Assembly: GCA_001655205.1 (NCBI GenBank)
Contig: LPNZ01010005.1
Location: 1 to 64,000 of the forward strand
Origin: Lenisia limosa
Lineage: Eukaryota > Breviatea
Length of the DNA stretch: 64,000 nt
Direction of reading: 5' to 3'
This document shows, piece after piece, positions 32,028 to 42,525 of the stretch. The translations under genes and the position numbers were made by a program. Every line of letters starts with the position of its first letter. Position 1 is the first letter of the stretch. The notes beneath the pieces were generated by a model that searched no databases, was not told where the DNA came from, and worked only from the letters and a program-made list of their open reading frames with translations.

Positions 32028-35000
32028 CTAGGGAGCGACCTGAGCCTGAGGCTCGACGTTCTTCTTGCTCTTCTTGTAGACAACAGCACCGGTGGCGGCG
32101 ACAGCAAGAATACCGGCAAGTCCAGCAGCGACGAAGGGAAGAGGAGAGGAGGAAGACTCAGACTCGGAGGGACGCTGTCCACAGACGACCTTCTCGGAGC
32201 AGGCAACGGGTGTGCAGTCGGTGGCACATCCGCCGTTGTTATTCTCGCAAGGGTTGACGTAGGTGAGGGGGCAGCCAGTGCCGGGGGCAACTCCGGGGAG
32301 GGTGACGGGGATCTCGCTCAGCTCAGACATGGTGAAGGTTGCCACCTCCTCAGAACGTCTGCTCTGTCCAACGTACACAATCTGAAATGTGAGCGGAAGT
32401 GATAAAAGACATTCAGGGTAAAAAGATAGACACCAGGGTAAAAAGATAGGAAGTCCAGACCGACCTTGAAGGTCACATCAACGCGGAAGACGAAGGTGGC
32501 TCCAACAGGGGTGGGGAACAGGTCATCAGCTTCCTCGCCAACCTGGGGGGGGGGGGGNNNNNNNNNNNNNNNNNNNNNNNNNNNNNNNNNNNNNNNNNNN
32601 NNNNNNNNNNNNNNNNNNNNNNNNNNNNNNNNNNNNNNNNATCAAGACACAAGCGGAACCAACCGAGATGGTGAAGCCGAACTCAATGTTGTCAGTGGGT
32701 CCGGGGAGCTTCAAGTCGTTGAAGTAGCCGTTAGCAAGGGCAATGGCAGTTGCTCCTGAAAGTGTCAGAAATGGCGTGAATATCAAGAATAATGAATGAC
32801 AAAAGACAAACCTTGATCGTTAAGGAGAACCTGGGACTGGCCACCAGGGAGAAGAGTGGTGGTGATGAGAAGAGGCTCAATACGTTGGATGAGAGCGTCG
32901 GGAGAGAACACAGTCAAAGTGAAGGTCACATCGTCTCCAGGCTGGTAGAGCGCAATAACACCATCATCAAGCTCAGCAGAGACGTCAATGGAAAGCTCAA
33001 GCTTGTTGCAGAGAGAGTCGTCGGAGATGAGAGTGGAGGTGATGGTGGTGGCGGCATTGTTGAGAGGGGGACAGTCGAGGCCGACATCACGGCAGACACC
33101 GGTGAAGGGAAGAACGTATTGGCCGCCGAAGGAGCAGAGGACGCCAGGGTTGATGGTCATAGTCCAGTACTGGAGGCATTCGGAGACCTTGTCGTCGGGG
33201 CAGCTGGATTTGGCGATGTTCTGCTCAAGGGTGACGATCATCCCGGGAGGTCCGGTGACGGGTCCGGCCATCTCAAGCTTGAAGGGAGCGTTGGTGCGGG
33301 TGAGGTACTCAATGGTGGCGAGACCGGTCAACCAGGTCCAGGACTTCTCAGTAAGGTAGGCCTAAGTGCGTCAGAACAGCTTGCAAATAATGATAAAATA
33401 ATTCCAACCTTGGTCTCAATCTCAGAGATTACGGATACTTGGTCGGAAACTTGGAGAATCTTGGGGAGAACTATAAAGTCAAAAAAACATCGGAGAGAAA
33501 ATAGAAAACAAAGACATCCCCACCCACTGATAACAAACTTGAGAATGACCTTGACGCGGCGGTTGACACCATCCCAGAGAGGAACGTTGATGATCATCTC
33601 AGCCTTGCCGACGTAGCGGTACACCTGCTCGTCCATGGACATGGTCAGTTGGCACTCGCCTGGGGGGGGGGGNNNNNNNNNNNNNNNNNNNNNNNNNNNN
33701 NNNNNNNNNNNNNNNNNNNNNNNNNNNNNNNNNNNNNNNNNNNNNNNNNNATGAAAAATCAAATAACACACGCAAAATAATGGACCAGGCATACTCAGGG
33801 CCTTGTTGAGGGGAATGTCCGAGTCATAGCGGTAGACGCAGTTGACATCATCAAAAGTCTCGACCCAGTTGGAGGACTGAGGGAAAGTGCAGATAGCGTC
33901 GTTGGTGGTGCCTTCAAGACCCATAAGACGGAGAGACTCCACGGAAGAGCCCTCGACAAGGTTGCGGGTGATGGCGAGTTGGAGGCTTCCCTCGCGAACG
34001 TCAGAAGTGTCGAGAAGGAACACACGGGTCACCATTGACTCTTCAGGAGGCATGGTGATGAAGTCGCAGATCTCCTGGGGGGGAAGAGGAACTACACTGG
34101 TGAGACCTGAACACAAACACAGCACGAGAGAAAGCAATACGCCCCAACCCACCGCAGTTTCCACTGGCGCACTTCTCCTTGTCAGTGCAGATAATGCCGC
34201 AAGCGCCGCAGTTCTTAGGGTCGGAATCGAAGATCTCGGGATCAACGCATTTGTTCTCACAGAGCTCAAGACCGGAGGGGCACTCGCAGGTGCCGTAGTG
34301 GCAAACCTAAGTCGTCAGATCATAAAGAACAGTAATAAGAAGCAATAGAAATTATAAAGCCACAAACCTGAGGAGCGTAGCAGCGGTTGTTGCAGGATCC
34401 ACAGTTGTAGGGGTCGTTCATGACCTCGACGCATTCGCCGTCACAACGAGCAAGACCGTACTTGCACTGGCACTGGTAGCCGGTGCAGACCTCAGTGGCT
34501 GAGTCACAGCATGAGTCGCCGCAAGAGAACAGGCCAGTGGGACAGGTTTTCTGGGGAGGAACTGCAAGGATTAGTTAGTGTGGTGAAGACAGAAAGACAC
34601 AAAGCAACCAGCATACTGCAGAGACCGGAGATGCACTCTTCGTCAGCTTGGCACTCGTGGCCGCAAGCACCGCAGTTCTTCCTGTCGGAGCTCAGGTGTT
34701 CGCAGCCAGTGTAGCAACGGGTGAATCCGGTGCGGCAGAGGCAACGCAGTTCGTAGTCTTCGAAAATGCACTTCTCATGGGCTTCGCAGCAGTAGTCGCC
34801 GCACTTCAGAGTGGAGGTGGGGCAAACCGTTTGGGGAGGGACTAAAAAGTCAGAATAATCAAAAACAGTTCACAGCAAAAAGACAACTGCTTACCACAGG
34901 CGCCAGCAATGCACTGTTCGTCTTGACCGCACTGTTCACCGCAGCGTCCGCAGTTCTCAACAGTGTCAAGAGTGACGCATTTTCCTTCGCAGCGAACGTG

Positions 35001-35261
35001 ATGGTCCTCTTTGCAAACTAAAGGTGTCAGGTTACGGTCAAAATGACCAAAAGGCAAAACAATTCCCAAAGCGGTAGGTTTGGCTTCAGCCCTCCTACCG
35101 CACTTGGCGACATAGCCAGATCCGGAACAGAGTTCGGTAGAGCTCTCGCAGCAGACTTGTCCGCAAATGTCATAGCCTGAAGGGCAGGTGGCGGGAATCC
35201 AACTTGGAGTTTGAGCAAACACCAAGGAAAGAAGAATGGCAAAAGCAATGAAGAACTTCAT
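32028..35261 (-). CDS. Cysteine-rich type I surface glycoprotein, Stig1-like repeats
   Basis: The start MKFFIAFAILLSLVFAQTPS at 35261 is a clear signal peptide. The ectodomain opens with Cys-rich modules: CPSGYDICGQVCCESSTELC, then units such as CVTLDTVENCGRCGEQCG, LSSDRKNCGACGHECQADEE, MNDPYNCGSCNNRC and FDSDPKNCGACGIICTD. The N-C-G-x-C-x-x-x-C pattern is that of Stig1/EGF-like repeats. A long beta-rich region follows (about 32.6-34.1 kb), then NPCENNNGGC, a Ser-rich stalk, the transmembrane helix FVAAGLAGILAVAATGAVVY and a short basic tail ending VEPQAQVAP. This predicts a plasma-membrane adhesion or receptor protein. Two N gaps (32558-32640, 33673-33750) fall in or beside introns of the beta-rich part. 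The ligand is unknown, and no enzymatic domain is seen. Confidence 0.8.
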
Positions 35262-35655
35262 CGTTAACGCCGTGGTTATAAGTTGATTGTTTTGAAAGGA
35301 ATGTAAACGGGAAAGTATGGAAAGGTTTTAATTAAATTAAGAGCACAGGGATAAAATCACTAAGATAGTAACACTAAAAGCGAATGAGTTTGAAAACATA
35401 AAAAATTTCAGTTATAAGGTGGTGAAACTTACCGCTTTAGGAAATACCCAATATAGATTCCTCGATTTAGCAATTTGGTGTAAATTTGAGAAACTTGCCT
35501 TATAAGGTAACACACCCTCTTCATCCACCCTGACCCAGCTGAAACATGATAAAATAAGACTACATGGTAAAATACGCAAGAAACGGAACAAATCTCAACT
35601 TGAGAGAAAAATACTCTACCTGAAGGGTCCACCCCAGAAAATTGCTCATATAACC
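35262..35655. other. Intergenic interval
   Basis: Region between the surface-protein start and the 3' end of the CS-domain gene, so it should contain the former's promoter. It is AT-rich. A minus-strand frame at 35429-35632 has no splice or composition support. No gene is supported. Confidence 0.4.
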
Positions 35656-36872
35656 TTAGAATAGTTGCTTCTTTTCACCGCTCCTGATCTTAGACAACAA
35701 TTTCTGTCCTTGCGCTAGCAACTGGGCGTCCTAAAGTGTGAAATCAAAAAGGTTACTCACCATCTTTTTCTCAACATTCACCTTCTTAACCTGAGTCTTC
35801 TTAATAACTGTCTTAATCTTCTTATCAGCCTTCTTTTCCTCTGCCTCTGAGATACGAGCCTCTTTTTTTTGCTAAAAATGTGAAACACTATTCAGAATCT
35901 TACAGATTTCAGAAGCATTGCATTGCTTTGCTTCTCAACATCTCCAGCAACAGATGCAATAATATCCATTTGTGACGTAATCTTGAACGTTAATAGCAAG
36001 TCGGGTAACAACTTACATTATCTGCAAATTTCTTCTTTCTCCGCTTGACAACAGTTACAGTTTTCTAAAGAAATGAGTCAAAGACAACGGCGTACTGTTT
36101 TCTTCTTTTTCTTTGCTGCGCTCTCCTCTGCTTGCATTTCAGCCTCAACCGTCATGAACTTTCCATTTTCCTTCTCTTCCTCAACATTCTCGGCGGTATC
36201 TGGCTTTGTCTCATCTTCTTCTTCGCCATCTCCTTCATCATCATTTCCTTCGTCAGGAGTAATAACTGGAATCTCGAGTCTTAGAATGCCATTTCTAAGA
36301 TTGGCTTTTGTTTTGGCTTGGTCTAAGGCCTTCACATCAGGGTCATCAATTTGAACCTGTTATGTTAAACATACTAAACAGGGGAAGAACGAACCATTAA
36401 GGGTTTAAAGCCTTCAACCTCCAGGATGACTTGATCGTCAAAAACCTCCAAATCCATTTTTTCGGGGTCTGTTAGACCGGGCAACTTGATTTCTCCGTAC
36501 ACAATTGGCCTCTTAGCGCTGACATGGAACTTGGCTTCAGGTACAGTCATTTGGGCAGCTCTTTTGGCCTCGGTTTTGGCGGGATTCTTTGATGGCATTG
36601 GCTTGCCTGCTTTTTGCGCTCTTTTCTTTTCCGCCTGAAGAAGTTTTTTCTGCATCTTTGTCAGCTTGCCACCGGCTGCAATGGGAGCAGCAGGAGCTTG
36701 GATCTCTGCCTTTTTCACCATATCAATCGAGACTTTACTTGTCTTGTTGTTCTTCACAGTTTTGTTTCTCTAAAAATCATAAAATGAAGACACAACATAC
36801 ATTCTTCCATCTAAATCCCTTCTTCTTTTTCTCTGGTCCACGGGGAACTGCTGATTCTCCAACAGCTGCCAT
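35656..36872 (-). CDS. CS/PIH1-like domain protein with lysine-rich ends
   Basis: Start MAAVGESAVPRGPEKKKKGF at 36872. A basic N-terminal region (KMQKKLLQAEKKRAQKAGKP) leads into a CS-type beta-sandwich: PIVYGEIKLPGLTDPEKMDL, then VFDDQVILEVEGFKPLM, and after a short intron QAKTKANLRNGILRLEIPVI. This strand order and the closing ANLRNG-LRLEIPV match the C-terminal CS domain of PIH1-family proteins, which act as HSP90 co-chaperones in assembling RNPs or dynein arms. An acidic stretch (DEGNDDEGDGEEEDETKPD) and a long Lys/Glu-rich coil follow, ending RSGEKKQLF. No N-terminal PIH1 domain is present, so this is not a canonical PIH1D1 or kintoun. The role is inferred only from the fold. Confidence 0.68.
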
Positions 36873-37393
36873 CTGAATAGTTAAAAAAAAGAGCACGTGG
36901 TAGCAGAGATTTGGGGTTGACTTCCAGCAAAAAGGATTATTTTCAAAATGAAAAGAATATGAAGCGAGAGAAAAACTCGGAAACGAAGAGAGGCATCACC
37001 CCTGCACCTTGGAAGACGACGCTGAAAAGTCCTTTTTTAGTTAACGAATACCTAACGAATAATACGAGGACAATATGAGGATTCTCTCTAACTATCTAAG
37101 CTCTCTGTAATTCTGTAATTGCTCTTAAAACTTAACAACAGACGAGGAGGTCGGAAGAATTATTATATAGACTGAATTTAAACAATCAATATTAAAATGT
37201 TATAAGTATATATATAATTATTTCAAGATATAAGCTTTATAAATATTTTAATTTAGCAAAATTATTGTATTAAATAAGCTGTAGACGCGAAATCCATAAT
37301 TTTTTGCGGCGGCGGGGTGAAGTCCATCTTTGGAATTTTTTTTTAAGAAAATCCTTTTTTTTTTGTTTGAGAGCCTGCTTATAGACTGTCAAA
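36873..37393. other. Divergent intergenic interval
   Basis: Between the CS-domain gene (minus) and eIF3K (plus), so it should hold both promoters. It is AT-rich with TATATATAA near 37208 and T-runs at 37340-37365 just upstream of the eIF3K start. I see no gene. Confidence 0.4.
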
Positions 37394-38335
37394 ATGGCTT
37401 CTTTTGCCGAATTATTAGAAACTCAACAATATGGACCCAATCCTCAGTATTTGATCGCCTTAGAGGCTAGTATTAATGAGCAAGTTGCCGAAAACACATA
37501 TTCACTGGAAGTTTGCCTCTCTGTTTTGAAAATTTATCAGGTTGGTTTTTGTGAGTGTGCCATCGCGTCTTCCCGGGGAATTTGTCCTAATTTCATTTCA
37601 GTTTTTCCCTGAAAAGCTGGATCTGGGCATTATGGCCAAGATTCTCATCAAATCAATGATGAACCTCCCTGAATCCGACTTCCTTCTCTGTTCCTACCTT
37701 ATCCCGGCAACTCTTGTAAGTTAATTACTCGGTTTTGAGAATTGAATTGACCCTATATTAGCAAGAGCACCAAACTTACAAAATCCTGAGTTCTTTGGCT
37801 GAATACTTGGAAACTGGACGTTTTAAGAAGTTTTGGGCTGAAGTTGAAGAGACTAGGGAGCTTGGTGATCTTATCCCTGGATTCAAGGACTCTTGCCGCA
37901 AATGTGGGTATCTTGTTGTGTTTTATGTTGAATTTTACTTCTTTGTAGTTATCCTTGGTGTAATTTGGTCCACTTATGCCCGTGTTGAGAAGAGTCGTGT
38001 CTCTGAGTTCCTCAATCTCCAAGGAGAGGACCTGGAGAAGTACATTATTGGTAACAATGCCTCAACAGAAGGTGCAGATGTTCTTTTCCCAGAGAAATCA
38101 AGCTGTATGTGAATGTTCTTTGTCATACTTGCCTCTTCCTTGCCTTCTCCTGTGCTTAAAATATAAACATGTTTAAAAATATAAGTTTACGGATTAGCTG
38201 CCACTGCTAAGGCCAGTCGCCATCATGATACCCGTGAAAAGGTTGTTGCATGGACTCAGGTACGAGGCTGCGCAATTTGGGTCTTGGTTTTGGAACCGAT
38301 GAAAATGCTAACTTCTTCAGGTTCAGGGACGCTAA
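37394..38335 (+). CDS. EIF3K: Eukaryotic translation initiation factor 3 subunit K
   Basis: eIF3K is a small peripheral subunit of the eIF3 complex, which organises 43S pre-initiation complexes in the cytosol. Joined exons give about 220 residues, the usual family length. Matches to the family include YGPNPQYLIALEASINEQVA, ENTYSLEVCLSVLKIYQFFP, ILIKSMMNLPESDFLLCSYL, YLETGRFKKFWAEVEETREL, FKDSCRKFILGVIWSTYARV and LQGEDLEKYI, that is a HEAT-like region followed by the winged-helix part. The last exons encode ASRHHDTREKVVAWTQ and end VQGR. All splice phases agree. The start is the first ATG, 13 bases after a short T-rich tract. Confidence 0.9.
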
Positions 38336-38552
38336 ATTTTGACAAGTTTCTCTCTTCAAACAGACGGTAAAGACATGCCGCCTCGTAAGCATTTCTTTGA
38401 TAGCGTTTTCTTCGATGTAATACATTTGTCTATCTTTATCTATTGCAGGGAGAACTCTTTTTGTTATTGTTGTCCTGTTGTTATATCTAAACATGATAAT
38501 CCCCTCATTTATGTTTTGGTACATCTGCATTAACATATATCACAGAAACAAG

Positions 38553-40486
38553 CTAATCCTCTTCACCTTCACTTCCCTCCTCACTTTCCTCCTGCTCCTC
38601 TTCCTCCTCCTCCTTTTCATTATCTTCTTCCTCCTCTTCCTCCTGCTCTTCCTCTTCTCTTCGTTTTCTCTCCTCTTCCTCTTCCCGCTTCCTTTCCTTC
38701 TCTTCTAACCTTCTCTCCTCTTCGGCCTCGATCTCAGCCTGCCGTCTCTCCTATTGTGTCAAACAATGCGACAATCATAAGCAATAAAAAAACAGCCCTA
38801 CCTCCGCAACAATTCTTCCCTCTTCACGGTCATCTTCATCCACAACTTCTTTATTAATAGTTTTGAGGTGTGGTAGATATGACAACAGCATAGCCATAAA
38901 ATCGTCATCCTCACTGACAGGGGTGTCTAAGAGGTAAAGAAAGTTGAATCAAATCCAATCCAAAAAAATTAACGAAAACTGTTAAATTCACAAACCAAGT
39001 GTATTTATTGAAGTCAAGCGGGTGAGAGGGCTCAGTTTCACAAGTTCCAAAATGTCCATAATAGCAGTTTCTCTATCATTGGTAAATTTAGGGGGTATTG
39101 GAAAGCACTTCAGTTCCAAGAAAAGGTGATTCTAGACAAATCCACATCCTTGATACTTCAAAGAAACAAAAAGAAATCGTGTGGGTATTAAACTATCAGA
39201 TGAATGTACATATAACAAGTGTCAAATGAAAACACACACATACGAAGATCAGATAATTCTAGTGTGAAGGAGGGTTATTTCCATTCATAAAGCCGAAACC
39301 AACCTCAGATTAATATGTTCTAAAGAGGGGCAAGCAGTCACAAAATTATCAGGGATGGTTTCAAGAGGATTCCCTCTGAGCGATAGGGTTCGACATTTTG
39401 AAAGCTGCAAACCATCCAACGAAGAGATCTCATTTTGGTTCTGTCAATATGAAATAATAGCTTCCTGAACACAAAAAGAAAATGAAAATGGTTCTTATGA
39501 AAACGAAGTTGTTACAACCAGCCAAACCAGGTAAACTTCCTCCACACAAGGAGATGAAATGTCTTCACAAGATACAAGTTTACATTTTCGAGCTTCCAGA
39601 GTTTTTAAAGACAAGAGTCCCTCAAGCCGCATCGCAGGCTTAGAGTTACCTTTGGTGATGTCAAAATAGAACGTTTTTTTGAAAACAAAAAGGGGGGTTA
39701 CTCTTAAAAGTTTTTGGTTTACTTCCTATTAAAACCCACTTACGATTCAAATTTAGTCTGGTGAGATTAGGGTGAGATAAATTGGAAGCTGAGGTAATAA
39801 TGTTTCGAGAGAGGTCAAGGTGTTCCAGGTAGATTGATGGGGGCCAATAAGCATCAGTAATCTGGATTGTGAATGAAACCTGTATTTCAAAATGCTAACC
39901 TTGTTCTTGGCTGCATCAACCGCTATTAGCCTGGGTAAGACCTCAAGGTCATTCAACTTGGTGAGTTTGTTATTGCGTACACAAATATACTCCAAGTTTG
40001 TTGGGCGCTGAGACAATTAGATTTGGAACTATGAGTGAGAATCTAAATTTACATTGTCGAACTACCAACCATTTCCTGAATAATTTCTGCACTTGTCACT
40101 CCTTCCCCAACAACGTCAAGACGAGAAAAGGACACTTCTCTATGACTGGTGAGTCTTACCGAAGATTAGATGAGGAGGATATTCACTCACCCGCTTGGCC
40201 CTTCTATGAGTCGAGAAAGCCCAGAAGTGAACATTTTCTTTGTCATTGGCTTCTTACAGTATAAATTATCATTTTAGCAGGATAGATGATGGAAAAGGTA
40301 AGCAAGATTGCCCAGACTCACTGGAGGGATTGTTTTCTTGACCACTATTGGGGCTTTCTCCTCCTCTTCTTCTTCATTTTCAAGACTAGATTCATTTTCA
40401 GACAGAGAGCCAGCGTCTTCTTCCTCCTCCCCCGAAATCTGCTCTTCCTCAGAGAGAACGTCAGGTTCTTCTTCTATTTCTGACAT
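38553..40486 (-). CDS. Leucine-rich repeat protein, LRRC23/radial-spoke-like
   Basis: An acidic N-terminus (MSEIEEEPDVLSEEEQISGE) is followed by a short block with SGLSRLIEGPSG and then leucine-rich repeats: TNLEYICVRNNKLTKLNDLE, LEHLDLSRNIITSASNLSHP, NLTRLNLN, LLSLKTLEARKCKLVS, LSKCRTLSLRGNPLETIP. The C-terminus is a long Glu/Arg coil ending EEGSEGEED. The acidic start, the spacing of repeats, the phrase SHPNLTRLNLN and the charged coil resemble LRRC23, a radial-spoke component of motile cilia. If right, this organism has a motile flagellum. The repeat family alone is diverse, so orthology needs testing. No signal peptide or membrane segment. Exon phases were checked at most but not all junctions. 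Confidence 0.72.
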
Positions 40487-40911
40487 TCCTCTTCAACAAT
40501 CTTAATCCTGCTTCAGACAAACTTTCCTACTTAAAAATTATCCTTTGGTGTTTCGTTTGATGCAATTCTCGTTCAGTTCTTTTTTTGGTGTGTTTTTCAG
40601 GAAAATTCACGGTGGCGGTGGCGCTCTCTNNNNNNNNNNNNNNNNNNNNNNNNNNNNNNNNNNNNNNNNNNNNNNNNNNNNNNNNNNNNNNNTGAAGAGG
40701 AAAGTTAAACTTGTATAGTCAAACTGAGTAGACAGTACCATTAAAATCAAATAAGAAACCAGAACCTGAAACCAACACACAAGACCGCCGAAAGAAAAAA
40801 GAAACAAACATAACCTAAATAGATGCCAATTTAAAGGTCGAAGCCTTTAATGCTAAAAGTGTCAACGAGAAGAAAAAGAAGAGAGGGATCAAAAAAAAAA
40901 GCTCATTCATC
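40487..40911. other. Intergenic interval with an N gap
   Basis: Lies between the LRRC23-like start and the 3' end of the kinase gene. It has an N gap at 40630-40692 preceded by GGTGGCGGTGGCGCTCTCT, and an A-run near 40895. I see no supported gene. Confidence 0.4.
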
Positions 40912-42325
40912 TTACCATTGCCTGGGAGGAGTGTTGATTTCGAAGTAGTTAGGGGGCTTGGGGTTAGTTGATTCCTTCTTCATCAAATGGAGACGCTGTT
41001 GCACGTGTTCAGAAATGAGATTGATTCCAACTAAAACGTGAGTAAAGAAGGCATTGAATGCAGGGCAGCCAGCGTGAAGGGGCTTACCAATGTTATCGCC
41101 ACCACGAGGGATGATGACGTCAGCAAACTTGCGGGACTAAGTTCATGAGATAAAAAAAAATGGGGGTTGGGTTTATATTCATTTTTAAAAAACCCTCTCT
41201 CGCATACAGGTCCAGTGTACTCGTCGAAAGAAGGCTTGACGAAGCGCTCGTACTGCTTGAGAACGCCATCAATGTCACGTCCACGTTCAGTGATATCACG
41301 ACGAACTGAAAAGTTAAAAGAGGAAACCCATGAAATCACGAGCTGTTCATCCCTCATACTACGACGAGCAAGGCGAATGTCAGCGTCTGTATCGACGAAG
41401 ATCTTGATATCGAACTGTTCACGGAGCTCACGTTGCTGATGTGTCAATTCAACTGGGAGCAACAAGGCTATAAAGCAGCAGAAATCAAATACGCAGCTAA
41501 GGAATTGCTATAATGAAAGCGTATCAAAAATTTATCAACCCCCGTCAAACNNNNNNNNNNNNNNNNNNNNNNNNNNNNNNNNNNNNNNNNNNNNNNNNNN
41601 NNNNNNNNNNNNNNNNNNNNNNNNNNNNNNNNNNNNNNNNNNNNNNNNNNNNNNNNNNNNNNNNNNNNNNNNNGGTAGACTCGAGTGAACTCTTCCGACC
41701 TGAATTATCAGATTGACCATTTTCAATATGTTTTCTCAAAACTGATGGTTTATATCGTAATATTACCCACATAAGGAACATTACTGTAAATTGACCAGCC
41801 CATTTACTACCACCAGCTCACCGTTTGTGGGTTGTGAAGTCGTAGACCGGGATATCAACTGGAAGCCCATTCTTCAAGTCAGAGATCACAGCATTCATCA
41901 AATCATAGTCAAAGGCATCTGAAAAGTCAAAGGAAATTTCAGGCCACAATACACAAGGTCCAAAAATATAAAGTTGGGACTAACCAGGATGATCAAAGTT
42001 GAAATCCTTCACATTAGCAAGCTGTTCTGGAGTTAACGGGAGGTAGAATGAATCCTGGGAGATGATAACAAGATCACCAGGAGTTTTTTCGCCTTCTGAA
42101 GTCAACGATTCAAGGATTTTGCGACAAACGGTCGTCTTTCCGGAGGCAGTACCACCAGCAACACCTACAAAAATAATTAAAAACTCCGAAACCAATGAAA
42201 GAAGATTTCCACCTCCAATTACCGATCAAAAAGGGCTTTTGGTTTACAGGAGACTTTCTCCCATTTCCGTTTCCCTCGGAAAAACGACAGTTTGTCGGGA
42301 GGCTTCTAGCTTGCATTTCAGACAT
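40912..42325 (-). CDS. Uridine-cytidine kinase
   Basis: Phosphorylates uridine and cytidine to the monophosphates in pyrimidine salvage, in the cytosol. Start [15 protein letters not shown] at 42325. The P-loop [18 protein letters not shown] is assembled across an intron (GGT codon split). It is followed by VIISQDSFY, the conserved [15 protein letters not shown], the [12 protein letters not shown] exon and [19 protein letters not shown] with the LID-type Arg residues, then [20 protein letters not shown] and [20 protein letters not shown]. These match the uridine kinase/PRK family in order. An N gap (41551-41673) hides part of the segment between VYDFTTHKR and the LLLPVE exon. It is divergent from the LRR gene at 42526. 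Confidence 0.9.
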
Positions 42326-42525
42326 ACTGTGTACTGCGCTACAAAAAACAAATTAAATCCCTCGAAATATTTTTGAAAAAATTGATTTTATATACATACT
42401 CTCGAAATGTTATTATCGAATTCTTTCGAATTGAAAATATCAATTTTTGGACAATTGAGAGAAGTTTGAAGAGTATTGAAGTGGTATTTAATGAAATAAA
42501 TTACATTTTATAAATATAAATAGTA
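42326..42525. promoter_or_regulatory. Shared upstream region, kinase and LRR gene
   Basis: Two hundred bases between divergent starts. It is AT-rich and contains near-repeats CTCGAAAT at 42361 and 42401 and TTCGAATT near 42424. Promoter assignment is positional only. Confidence 0.35.

Noticed and set aside
32792-33616. Plus-strand frame of 274 codons, the longest in the window.
   Set aside because: It is the antisense shadow of the beta-rich exons of the minus-strand surface protein, whose frame has signal peptide, Cys modules and consistent splicing.
38560-38760. CT-rich low-complexity tract as a regulatory element.
   Set aside because: It is the coding sequence of the Glu/Arg-rich C-terminus of the LRRC23-like gene on the minus strand.
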